Below, piece after piece: positions 23,172 to 31,186 of a stretch of 43,106 bases of DNA. The first letter of the stretch is position 1, and each line of letters begins with the position of its first letter. The DNA is from JAPUIN01 sp041580375 (GTDB taxonomy: Bacteria > Acidobacteriota > Polarisedimenticolia > Gp22-AA2). Location: the NCBI GenBank assembly GCA_041580375.1, contig JBFGDZ010000005.1, positions 1 through 43,106 of the forward strand. The letters run 5' to 3'. Under the pieces are notes generated by a model, which was given only the letters and a program-made list of their open reading frames with translations, had not been told where the DNA came from and made no database searches. The translations under genes were made by a program, and so were the position numbers.

Positions 23172-23612
23172 TCAATGGCATCTGCGGCAGTACCCCAGAA
23201 TCTGGTGCGTGTGGCGGATCGGCTTGAAGCGATGCTCGTCGCAGATCTCGTCCTGCAGCGACTCGATCTCGTCGGAGGTGAACTCGATCACGGCTCCGCA
23301 CGCGATGCAGACCATGTGCTCGTGATGGCTGCGGACCAGCGTGTTCTCGTAAAAGGAAGTCTTGTGCTCGTCGTCCAGGCTGGTCTTGCGGACGAGGCCG
23401 CCCTTGATCAGGTGATCGAGCGTGCGGTAGATGGTGGCGCGTGACACGCGCTTCCCCTTGCGGCGCAGGCGGCTCTGCAGCGCCTCGGGGTCGAAGTGCT
23501 CGTGGATCGCCAGAACCTCACGGGTGATCACCTTGCGCTCCGGTGTGTTCTTCAACCCGTGCCGCTGGAGGTAGCGGTCGAACTGGGAGAGCTTCTCGGC
23601 CTGCTTCGCCAT
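23172..23612 (-). CDS. fur: Ferric uptake regulator Fur
   Basis: 146 residues. N-terminal winged helix (about 8-88; TPERKVITREVLAIHEHFDP, RVSRATIYRTLDHLIKGGLV), metal-binding segment SHHEHMVCIACG (95-106), and two zinc-binding Cys pairs (Cys102/Cys105 and Cys142/Cys145 in YCRRCH). This is a standard Fur/PerR/Zur family protein. Heading an operon with feoB favours an iron-sensing Fur. A Fur-type operator lies directly downstream of its promoter, implying autoregulation of the whole run. ATG 23612; ribosome site is only a G-rich stretch. PerR or Zur cannot be fully excluded by sequence. Confidence 0.94.
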   Translation of the reverse strand: MAKQAEKLSQFDRYLQRHGLKNTPERKVITREVLAIHEHFDPEALQSRLRRKGKRVSRATIYRTLDHLIKGGLVRKTSLDDEHKTSFYENTLVRSHHEHMVCIACGAVIEFTSDEIESLQDEICDEHRFKPIRHTHQILGYCRRCH

Positions 23613-23650
23613 GGCGGCGTCCCGCCCCGGTTCCGCCGGGTGTCCGGCCT

Positions 23651-23677
23651 AATTGCTACTGCGACTCAGTCTCAATT
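23651..23677 (-). promoter_or_regulatory. Fur-type operator of the fur-feoB operon
   Basis: Core TGAGACTGAGTCGCA (23660-23674, minus strand), a 7-1-7 inverted repeat, lies between AATTG and CAATT arms at 23651-23677. It covers roughly +2 to +28 of the transcript predicted from the promoter at 23686-23714, a position suited to repression. Which regulator binds (Fur or the DtxR protein) is inferred. Confidence 0.65.
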
Positions 23678-23685
23678 AGGATCTC

Positions 23686-23714
23686 AGTGTACGCCCCGAC
23701 CGGTCCTTTGTCAA
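23686..23714 (-). promoter_or_regulatory. Strong sigma70 promoter of the fur operon
   Basis: Minus strand: perfect TTGACA (23709-23714), 17-bp spacer, TACACT (23686-23691). Expected start near 23679; leader of about 67 bases containing the operator. Confidence 0.75.
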
Positions 23715-23786
23715 GCCCTCCCGACGATTGCCCGGATGGAGGTCCCGGCTCATATTAATCCCCGGACCGCCCTGACAGGAGCCGCC

Positions 23787-25268
23787 TTGCGCCGTCCGCC
23801 ACCCCAGCTCGAGATCCTGCGTTCCGACGGCCCGGCCCGGGCCACCCCCCTCGATCGCAGTCCGTTCGTCATCGGGTCGGATCGCGGATGCTCCCTGACC
23901 CTCGACGTGCCCGGGCTCCCCCCCCGCCTCGCTCAGATCGTCCTGCTGGGAGGAGTGCACACGCTCCTCCCCCTCGATTCCACCCGGCCCATCCGGGTGG
24001 ACGGCGCGCCCGTGGGCCCGGAGGGCGTGGCGCTGCGTCCCGGCTCCGTCATTGATCTGACGGGCGCGCACGCCGCCCTCCGACTGCGCTTTCGCGCCGC
24101 CGGTGGCGAAGGAACCCCCGAGGAGGACCGGCTCGTGACGCTGATGGAGGTGGCGCGCACGATCACCTCGACGCTCAACCTCGACGAGGTGCTCTCGAGG
24201 GTGCTGGACGGGGCAGTGCGCTTCTCGGGAGCCGGGCGCGGCTATCTGTTCCTCAGGGACCAAGACCGTTTGATCCCCTGGACGGGCGGCACGGCGTCAC
24301 CCCCGGAGATCGAGTTCAGCCAGTCGATCGCCGAGGAGGTGGCACGGACCGGCCGTCCCGTCTATCGCGATCGCATCCAGGATCGGGGCGGCCGCTCGGT
24401 CACCGAGAGCATCGTCCGGCTGCGGCTGCAGGCCGTCCTGTGCATCCCGCTCGCGGTGCGCGACGACGTCATCGGCGTGGTCTACCTCGACAGCCGGAAG
24501 CCGCTGCCCCATCACCGCCCCGACCTGCCGCTTCTCGAGGCCCTGGCCGGCCTCGCGGCCGTGGCGATCCAGAACAGCCGTCTCGTGAACGAGCGCGTGC
24601 GCGCCGAGCGCACCCTGGCCATCGGCCAGATGGCGCGCGCCATCGTGCACGACCTTCGAAGCCCCCTCGCCTCGCTCCGCGGATTCGCGGAGATCTTGCT
24701 GGAACGGGAGGGCACGCGGGAATCTCCGCGCCCGTATCTGGAGACCATGATCTCCGAGATCGATCGACTCACGCGGCTGACCGGTGATCTGCTGCAGTTC
24801 TCCCGTGAGTCCGGACCGCCCCGAACGCTGGAGGTCGGGATGGCCGACCTCGTGCGGCAGACCCTGGAGCCGTTGTGGGCGCGCCTCAAAGAGGCGGGCA
24901 TACGGGTCGTGCTCGCACTCGACGAGGAGGCGCGCGTGCGCGCCGACCCGGCCGGCATCGTTCGGGCGCTGCACAATCTGCTCGCCAACTCCCTGGACGC
25001 GATGCCGGAGGGCGGCCGCATCGAGGTGCGCTGCGGCCGCGGCGCCGCGGTCTGCTCGATCGTGCTTCAGGACAGCGGGCCCGGGATCCCCGAGGAGATC
25101 CGCGAGTGCCTGTTCGAGCCGTTCGTCACCCATGGCAAGAAGCACGGGACCGGATTGGGGCTGGCGATCGTCCGCAAGATCGTCGAGGAGCACGGTGGTT
25201 CGATCCGGTTCGAGGCGCCCCGGGACGGCGGAACCCGCGTCCTGCTGGAACTCCCCGCGGCCGCATGA
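23787..25268 (+). CDS. FHA-GAF sensor histidine kinase, orphan
   Basis: 493 residues from TTG 23787, chosen because ACAGGAG lies five bases upstream; an in-frame ATG at 23736 lacks a ribosome site. Domains: FHA-like about 8-102 (RSPFVIGSDRGCSLTLDVPG); GAF about 115-265 with VLCIPLAVRDDVIGVVYLDS; HisKA with phospho-acceptor His288 in IVHDLRSPLASLRGFAEILL; HATPase with N-box LHNLLANSLDAMPEGG, G1 DSGPGIPEE and G2 GTGLGLAIV. All catalytic boxes look intact. There is no membrane segment, so it is a soluble NtrB-like kinase. No response regulator lies in the window. It is divergent from fur across a gap of about 170 bp. Confidence 0.88.
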   Translation: MRRPPPQLEILRSDGPARATPLDRSPFVIGSDRGCSLTLDVPGLPPRLAQIVLLGGVHTLLPLDSTRPIRVDGAPVGPEGVALRPGSVIDLTGAHAALRLRFRAAGGEGTPEEDRLVTLMEVARTITSTLNLDEVLSRVLDGAVRFSGAGRGYLFLRDQDRLIPWTGGTASPPEIEFSQSIAEEVARTGRPVYRDRIQDRGGRSVTESIVRLRLQAVLCIPLAVRDDVIGVVYLDSRKPLPHHRPDLPLLEALAGLAAVAIQNSRLVNERVRAERTLAIGQMARAIVHDLRSPLASLRGFAEILLEREGTRESPRPYLETMISEIDRLTRLTGDLLQFSRESGPPRTLEVGMADLVRQTLEPLWARLKEAGIRVVLALDEEARVRADPAGIVRALHNLLANSLDAMPEGGRIEVRCGRGAAVCSIVLQDSGPGIPEEIRECLFEPFVTHGKKHGTGLGLAIVRKIVEEHGGSIRFEAPRDGGTRVLLELPAAA

Positions 25269-25280
25269 CGGCCCGGCGCG

Positions 25281-26783
25281 TCAGGTCGCGCTGACCTCGT
25301 AGTCGTCGCTTCCCAGATCGCCGTCGCCCTCCACGCTCACCCGCTCGGCGCCGGACAGGCCGAGATCGCGGGACAGGGCTTCGCGCTCCCCCTCCAGATA
25401 GGCCGCCATGCGAGGGTGGGCCCGCACGCGCACGGCCGCGGCGGCGGCGAAGGCGAGCGCGTCCCGCGCCTCCCTGAGGATCTCGAAGTAGATCGTGCGG
25501 GGCGATTTCAGGCGTCCCGAGCCGCCGCAGGAAGGGCACGGGTGGCAGAGCAGCCTCTCGAGGCTGGGCTTCGTGCGCTGGCGCGTGATCTCGACCAGCC
25601 CGAATTCGCTGATCTGAAGCACGCGGCTGCGCGCCCGGTCCCTGCGCAACTCGCGCTGCAGCGCGTCCAGAACGCGCGTCCGGCTCTCCCGCTCTCCCAT
25701 GTCGATGAAATCGATGACGATGATCCCGGCCAGGTCCCGCAGCCGAACCTGTCTGACGACCTCCTCCACGGCCTCGAGATTCGTCTTGAGGATGGTCTCC
25801 TCCAGGCGGCGCTTGCCGACGTATTTGCCCGTGTTCACGTCGATCGCCACGAGAGCCTCGGTCTGATTGATGACGATGGAGCCTCCCGACTTCAGCCACA
25901 CTCTCGGCTTCAGCGCGCGGTTCAATTGCTTCTGAATGCCGCGCTCCCGGAAGAGAGAGGTCCTGCCCTCGTGCAGGTGCATGCGCGCGACGAGATCCTC
26001 CTGCATCCGGCCCATGGTCGCGATCGCCTCATGGTAGACCCGGGGCCCGTCGACGGTGACCCGATCGATGTCGGAGCGGAAGATGTCACGCAGCACGCGC
26101 GCCACGGCGTCCGGCTCCCGGTAGAGAAGCGCGGGAGCGGGCTGCGTCTCCGCCCCTCGCTCGATCTCGGCCCAGAGCGATGCGAGGTCGCTGGCGTCGG
26201 ACCGGAACCCGTCCTCCGACTGCCCTTCGCCAGCCGTCCGGACGATGCAGCCGCCCGTCAGTCCGAGATCGTGGATGACTTCCGTGACGAGGGATCGGAG
26301 CCGCTCGCGCTCCGGCTCGTCCTCGATGCGGCGCGACACCCCTACGTGCGCCACCGAGGGCAGGTAGACGAGGAAGCGGCCGGCCAGTGCCGCCTGCGTG
26401 GTGATGCGCGCTCCTTTCTGCGCGATCGGGTCCCTGGCCACCTGCACGATCAGCTCCTGGCCGACCTCGAGCAGGCTCTCGATGGCGGCGCGCGGCGCGC
26501 GGGAGGGCGGCGCCACGATGCCGCCGGCGCCGGAGTCGTCCTCAGGGACGGCGGTCGGCGACGTGAGGTCCTCCACGTACAGGAAGGCATGGCGCTCCAG
26601 CCCGATGTCGACGAAAGCCGACTCGATGCCGGGGAGCACGTTGCTGACGCGGCCCTTGTAGATGTCGCCGGTCATCCGGCGGGAGTCCGGCCGCTCGATG
26701 TAGGCCTCGGTGACGTGGCCGTCCTCGAGCAGCACCACGCGGATTTCGCCGCCGACGCTCTCGATCAGGATCTCGTTGCGCAA
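25281..26783 (-). CDS. rng: Ribonuclease G/E family endoribonuclease
   Basis: 500 residues starting at TTG 26783 after GGGGAGGGG. RNase G/E cleaves single-stranded AU-rich RNA in rRNA maturation and mRNA decay. Visible: S1 domain about 38-125 (GDIYKGRVSNVLPGIESAFV), 5'-sensor/RNase H region, metal-binding Asp315 in AIDVNTGKY and Asp358 in IVIDFIDM, and the zinc-link Cys416/Cys419 in CPSCGGSG. Length and lack of a long Arg-rich C-terminal half fit RNase G rather than E. It is the last gene of the mreBCD-mrdA-rodA run, a conserved position for rng/cafA in many bacteria, and converges on the kinase gene with a 12-bp gap. Confidence 0.94.
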   Translation of the reverse strand: MRNEILIESVGGEIRVVLLEDGHVTEAYIERPDSRRMTGDIYKGRVSNVLPGIESAFVDIGLERHAFLYVEDLTSPTAVPEDDSGAGGIVAPPSRAPRAAIESLLEVGQELIVQVARDPIAQKGARITTQAALAGRFLVYLPSVAHVGVSRRIEDEPERERLRSLVTEVIHDLGLTGGCIVRTAGEGQSEDGFRSDASDLASLWAEIERGAETQPAPALLYREPDAVARVLRDIFRSDIDRVTVDGPRVYHEAIATMGRMQEDLVARMHLHEGRTSLFRERGIQKQLNRALKPRVWLKSGGSIVINQTEALVAIDVNTGKYVGKRRLEETILKTNLEAVEEVVRQVRLRDLAGIIVIDFIDMGERESRTRVLDALQRELRRDRARSRVLQISEFGLVEITRQRTKPSLERLLCHPCPSCGGSGRLKSPRTIYFEILREARDALAFAAAAAVRVRAHPRMAAYLEGEREALSRDLGLSGAERVSVEGDGDLGSDDYEVSAT

Positions 26784-26868
26784 GGACCCCTCCCCGCTCG
26801 CGGATCGGGCTCTCCCTGCCGCGGGGACGGTGCCGTCCGGGAGCGGTCCGGCCTGCGGCGGCCCCCGC

Positions 26869-27957
26869 TCAGTTGACCAGCCGCCTCTTCCAGACGTTCA
26901 GAACGAGGCCGAATCCGATCAGGGTGCTGACGAGCGAGGAACCGCCGTAGCTCATGAGCGGCAGAGGAACCCCGGTCGTCGGCAGCAGCCCGACGACCAC
27001 GCCGATGTTCATCATCGCCTGCCCTCCGACCAGGAACACGACCCCCATCACCAGAAAGACGCCGAGTCGATCGCGGGCCGCGCGTGCGATGGCGATGCAG
27101 CGGTACAGAATCAGAAAGTAGAGCGCGAGCACCGCGAACGAGCCGACGAAGCCGCGCTCCTCCGCGAGCACCGCGAAGACGAAATCCGTGTGCTGCTCCG
27201 GCAGAAACTGCAGTTGCCCCTGGGTGCCCGCGAGAAAGCCCTTGCCGAGGATGCCGCCGGACCCGACGGCGATGAGCGACTGGATGAGCTGATAGCCCGC
27301 TCCCTTGGGATCCCGCGTCGGCTCCACGAAGGTCTTGACCCTCTCCTTCTGATACGGCTTCAGCTGCCCCCACACGATCGGGAGGGCGAGCGCCACGATC
27401 AGCGTCAGCACGATGAGCGTCCTCAGCCGGATCCCGGCGAGGAAGACCGTGCCCGCCAGAAGCGGAGCGAACGTGGCGGCCGTCCCGAGATCGGGCTGCC
27501 TGATGATCAACAGCACCGGGACGAGGACGATCGCGGAGATCGCCGCGAAATTGACGAAGCCGAGGCCCTTCACCCGGTCGCGCCCCAGGTAGGCCGCGAG
27601 CATGAGAACGGTCGCCACCTTCGCGATTTCCGACGGCTGAAACTGGAACCGTCCGATCCCGAGCCAGGCCTGGCTGGCATGGACCGACCGTCCGACCAGG
27701 AGCGTGAGGATGAGGAGGATGAGGGCCAGGCCGTAGAGGAACGGGGCGAACTCCGCCAGCGTATGGTAGTCGATCATCAGGACCAGGCAGAGGCCGATGA
27801 GCCCCAGCAGGAGCCACAGGCTCTGGCGCAGGAACGGTCCCGAGACCGCGGCCCCCGAGGTCGCCGAGTAGATCACGCCGAGTCCGGCGGCCGCGACGGC
27901 CAGGACCGAGAAGAAGAGAATGCCGTCGAAGTTATCGAGATACCGACGCGCGAGCAA
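26869..27957 (-). CDS. rodA: SEDS peptidoglycan glycosyltransferase RodA
   Basis: 362 residues, starting at TTG 27957, six bases after GGAGGAGG and overlapping the mrdA 3' end by 26 bases. RodA polymerises lipid II during cell elongation together with PBP2. About ten membrane segments are visible from residue 10 on. SEDS signatures: GIGRFQFQPSEIAKVATVLM, IIRQPDLGTA, FLPEQHTDFVFAVLAEERGF, and the C-terminal GVPLPLMSYGGSSLVSTLIG. A longer in-frame extension upstream is Arg/Ser-rich and overlaps mrdA, so it is not part of the protein. Confidence 0.96.
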   Translation of the reverse strand: MLARRYLDNFDGILFFSVLAVAAAGLGVIYSATSGAAVSGPFLRQSLWLLLGLIGLCLVLMIDYHTLAEFAPFLYGLALILLILTLLVGRSVHASQAWLGIGRFQFQPSEIAKVATVLMLAAYLGRDRVKGLGFVNFAAISAIVLVPVLLIIRQPDLGTAATFAPLLAGTVFLAGIRLRTLIVLTLIVALALPIVWGQLKPYQKERVKTFVEPTRDPKGAGYQLIQSLIAVGSGGILGKGFLAGTQGQLQFLPEQHTDFVFAVLAEERGFVGSFAVLALYFLILYRCIAIARAARDRLGVFLVMGVVFLVGGQAMMNIGVVVGLLPTTGVPLPLMSYGGSSLVSTLIGFGLVLNVWKRRLVN

Positions 27958-29833
27958 GGCTCGCCTCCTCCGCGCGCGCGTCCTCTTTGGCGAAGAAGCG
28001 CTCGAGCACGGCGCGCGCGATCGGCGCGGCCGTCGTGCCTCCGTGTCCTCCGTTCTGGACGAACACCGCCCACGCGATCCGGGGGCGCTCGCGCGGGGCG
28101 AACCCGACGAACCAGGCGTGGTCGCGCAGGTCCTTGCGCATCTCGTCCGCGTCGATGTCGCGCGAGGCACGGGAGAGCTGGGCCGTCCCGGTCTTGGCGC
28201 AGACGTCCCGCCCCTCGATCCGGGCTCGCCCGCCGGTCCCCTGCTCGTTGACGACGCCCCACATGGCGTCCTTCACGAGGCGCAGGGTCCGCGGGGCGAT
28301 TTCCACCCGGCCGGCCTGGTAATCGGCCTCCACCGGTTCCTCCACGCCTTCGCGGGTCTCCCGGGCCAGCACCAGGTGCGGCCGGTAGAGCGTACCCCCG
28401 TTGCCGATGGCCGCGGCGAAGACAGCCATCTGGAGCGGCGTGACCTCCAGCGGTCCGCCGCCGATCGACACGGCGATCGTCTCTCCCGGATGCCAGATCG
28501 GATCGGAGGGATAGACGCGCGCCTTCCACGCCGTATCCGGTATGGTGCCCGCCTCCTCGTGCGGCAGATCGATCCCGGTGGGGCGGCCGAACCCGAAGGC
28601 GCGTGCCCAGCGCGCGATCCGCTCGATCCCCATCTCGTGTCCCAACCTGTAGAAATAGACGTTGCACGAGTGGATGATCGCGTCGCGCATGTCGACGGTC
28701 CCGTGCCCTCCCTTGCTCAGCGACCAGCACCGGAATTGCTTGTTGCCGAGGCGCCACGCCCCGGTGCAGGTCTCGGACCTGAACGGACCCGCGAGACCGT
28801 CCTCGAGCGCGGCGATCGCCATGATGATCTTGAACACGGAGCCGGGCGCGAACTTCGACACCGAGGCGCGGTCCTGGAGCGGGTGGCGCGGGTCGGCCAC
28901 CAGGCCCTCCCAGGTCTCCTGCGAGAAACGGCTCGCGAAGACGTTCGGGTCGAAGGCGGGCCGGGAAGCCATGGCCAGCACCTCGCCGGATTCGGGATCG
29001 AGGAAGACGGCCGAACCCGCTTCCTGCCCGAAGGCCTTTTCGAGCGTGCGCTGCAGATCCATGTCGATGGTCAGCCGGAGCGCATGTCCGGGCGCCGGCC
29101 GGCGGCCCACCCCGACCTCACGGATCTCACGGCCGAGGCTGTTCACGACGACCTGCTTGAATCCCTTCCGGCCCCTCAGGACGGCGTCGTAGGTCCGCTC
29201 GATCCCGATCTGTCCGATGATCTCCCCCATGTCGATCTCGCCGTTCTCGGCGCCGCGAATCTGCTCGTCGGTCGCCTCGCCGACGTGCCCGAGCAGGTGT
29301 GCGGCGAGCGTGCCGTTCTGGTAGAGCCGACGCGCCTCCACCTCCACCGAGAGCATCGGCAACTCGAGCCGGCGCGATTCGATGTAGGCCGCCTCCGCCA
29401 GGTCGACGTCCTCCTTGAGCACCACGGGCAGAAAGGCCGGGCGCTTCTTATATCGGGCAAGCCGTTCCCGGAGCGTCTCCTCCCGCGTCTCCAGAATGCG
29501 GGAGAGATCGGGAAGAAACGCCTCCATGTCCGGGACCGCCTCCCGATCGAGCCGGATGTTGAACGCGATCCGGTTGCTGGCCAGCACGCGTCGGTCGCGC
29601 TCGGTGATCTGCCCCCGCATCGGCCGCAGCGTGACCCGGCGAAGCCGGTTGTTGTCGGAGAGCCTGAGGTAATAATCGGCCTTCACGACCTGCAGGTACC
29701 AGAAGGCCATGACGTAGAGAACGAGGACGACCGCGAACAGCCCCTGGACGACCCGGATCCGGGTGTTCAGGCGACGTTCCTCGTAGAAATCCTGCCGGTC
29801 CTTGCTCGGCGGGATGGAAGAGAACGCGCTCAT
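27932..29833 (-). CDS. mrdA: Penicillin-binding protein 2 (elongation transpeptidase)
   Basis: 633 residues from ATG 29833, overlapping the mreD stop (ATGA). It is the class B transpeptidase that crosslinks peptidoglycan with RodA in the elongasome. N-terminal membrane anchor about 27-47 (VVQGLFAVVLVLYVMAFWYL), dimerisation domain starting RPMRGQITERDRRVLASN, transpeptidase with Ser332 in SxxK (GSVFK, 331-335), SCN (389-391) and KTG (547-549). The three active-site motifs are intact. The neighbours mreB-mreC-mreD upstream and rodA downstream are the classic elongation operon. Confidence 0.96.
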   Translation of the reverse strand: MSAFSSIPPSKDRQDFYEERRLNTRIRVVQGLFAVVLVLYVMAFWYLQVVKADYYLRLSDNNRLRRVTLRPMRGQITERDRRVLASNRIAFNIRLDREAVPDMEAFLPDLSRILETREETLRERLARYKKRPAFLPVVLKEDVDLAEAAYIESRRLELPMLSVEVEARRLYQNGTLAAHLLGHVGEATDEQIRGAENGEIDMGEIIGQIGIERTYDAVLRGRKGFKQVVVNSLGREIREVGVGRRPAPGHALRLTIDMDLQRTLEKAFGQEAGSAVFLDPESGEVLAMASRPAFDPNVFASRFSQETWEGLVADPRHPLQDRASVSKFAPGSVFKIIMAIAALEDGLAGPFRSETCTGAWRLGNKQFRCWSLSKGGHGTVDMRDAIIHSCNVYFYRLGHEMGIERIARWARAFGFGRPTGIDLPHEEAGTIPDTAWKARVYPSDPIWHPGETIAVSIGGGPLEVTPLQMAVFAAAIGNGGTLYRPHLVLARETREGVEEPVEADYQAGRVEIAPRTLRLVKDAMWGVVNEQGTGGRARIEGRDVCAKTGTAQLSRASRDIDADEMRKDLRDHAWFVGFAPRERPRIAWAVFVQNGGHGGTTAAPIARAVLERFFAKEDARAEEASLARASVSR

Positions 29834-30300
29834 GGCAGTCTCGAGGCGACCCAGAACACCAGGAGGCCGACGATCCCGTTCCCGAGGCCCCGCTGCAGCA
29901 GATCCCATGGGCCGGGGAACAGATATCCTTGGCCGAGGGCCACCGACAATCCCAGCTCGGTCAGGGGGTCGAGGATGGTCGCGGCCACCAGAATGCCGAA
30001 GCGCGGGATCGCCTGATTGAGCATGAACAGGGAGCCGAGCGAGCCGATCAGGTACGCCATCAGGGTCTTCTTGAATCCCCCGAGCCCGAGGATCGTCCCG
30101 AGGAGCGAATCCTGGACGAGCCCGGCTCCCGTTCCCATGAGCATCGCTCCCGGCTGCGGCCGGGTCAGCCCGTAGTACACCACGAGAATGATGAACGGAT
30201 CGCAGCGCCGCGCCACCGCGGGCAGGTAGGTCGCCAGCGCCACCTGTCCGAGCGCCGCGGCGGCGATCGCGAGGAGCGCCCGCACGGAGGCCCGCATCAT
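29830..30300 (-). CDS. mreD: Rod-shape-determining protein MreD
   Basis: 156 residues from ATG 30300 (a second ATG follows immediately), seven bases after GGGGGAGG and overlapping the mreC stop (ATGA). A small multi-spanning inner-membrane protein with about five hydrophobic segments (for example LLAIAAAALGQVALATYLPA and GIVGLLVFWVASRL). Sequence motifs are weak, as usual for MreD; PFIILVVYYGLTRPQPGAML and GLVQDSLLGTILGLGGFKKT resemble family positions. Identified mainly by length, hydrophobicity and its fixed place between mreC and mrdA. Confidence 0.9.
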   Translation of the reverse strand: MMRASVRALLAIAAAALGQVALATYLPAVARRCDPFIILVVYYGLTRPQPGAMLMGTGAGLVQDSLLGTILGLGGFKKTLMAYLIGSLGSLFMLNQAIPRFGILVAATILDPLTELGLSVALGQGYLFPGPWDLLQRGLGNGIVGLLVFWVASRLP

Positions 30301-31133
30301 GAGCCCGCCTCCCCCGGACCGTCCCGCGGGTGCAGCACCAGGACCTCCTCCAGACGCCGGATGTCGACCTCGGGCCTCACGCCGACGTGGCGCGTCAGGC
30401 CCTCCCCCTCGTCCAGCTCCGTCACCACCCCGATGATCTGCCCCTTGGGATAGATGCGCTCGAGCCCCGACGTGATGACGACGTCTCCGATCTCGATGTC
30501 CGAGAGCTCCATCACGTAGTCCATGCGGCACCCGGAGTCGCCGTCGCCCACGACCAGTCCCTGCACGCGCGTGCGCTGGATGAGCGCGGCGACTCCCGAA
30601 TTGGGGTCGGTCAGGGTCTGGACCTTGCCGATGCCCGGACCGACCTCGATGATCCGTCCGACCAGGCCGCGGGCGGTGATCACCGGATCTCCCCGTCGCA
30701 GGCCGTGGCGCTCGCCGCGATCCAGGAGGAGCGTGCGCGCGCCCTCGCCCGTACCGTGGGCGATCACGCGCGCCCCGGTGGACGGAACCTCGACCCGGTC
30801 GCGCAGGTCCAGGAGCGTCCTGAGCCGTTCCACCTCGCCCTGCATCTCGCGCAGATCGTGCACCTTCGATCGCAGCAGGTCGACCTCACGGCGGAGATCA
30901 CGATTGACCTGCTCCACGCCGATCAGATCGACGTAGCCGTGCCAGAAGGCGGACGCGCTTCGTCCGATCGCGGAGCCGACCTTGATGAACGGCGACGAGG
31001 CGGCCAGGATCGTCCGGCCCAGCAGGGAACCCTCGCCGTCACCGCGGACGCTGGACGACATCAGCACGAGGTTGAAGGCCAGGAGGCCCAGCAGAAGCAG
31101 GAAGGGTCTGCGCTCGGTGAGAAGTCCGCGCAT
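30297..31133 (-). CDS. mreC: Rod-shape-determining protein MreC
   Basis: 278 residues. One N-terminal membrane segment (about 10-27), a coiled coil about 72-112 (VEQVNRDLRREVDLLRSKVH), then the periplasmic beta-domain pair with GARVIAHGTGEGARTLLLDR, GDPVITARGLVGRIIEVGPG and GDVVITSGLERIYPKGQIIG. MreC links MreB to PBP2 in the periplasm. The start ATG 31133 has no obvious ribosome site and lies 53 bp after the mreB stop. The stop overlaps mreD (ATGA). Confidence 0.95.
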   Translation of the reverse strand: MRGLLTERRPFLLLLGLLAFNLVLMSSSVRGDGEGSLLGRTILAASSPFIKVGSAIGRSASAFWHGYVDLIGVEQVNRDLRREVDLLRSKVHDLREMQGEVERLRTLLDLRDRVEVPSTGARVIAHGTGEGARTLLLDRGERHGLRRGDPVITARGLVGRIIEVGPGIGKVQTLTDPNSGVAALIQRTRVQGLVVGDGDSGCRMDYVMELSDIEIGDVVITSGLERIYPKGQIIGVVTELDEGEGLTRHVGVRPEVDIRRLEEVLVLHPRDGPGEAGS

Positions 31134-31186
31134 CTGCTCAGAACCGATCCACCCTGCGGCGGAGCGAGGGACGAATGAAGGCGCGG

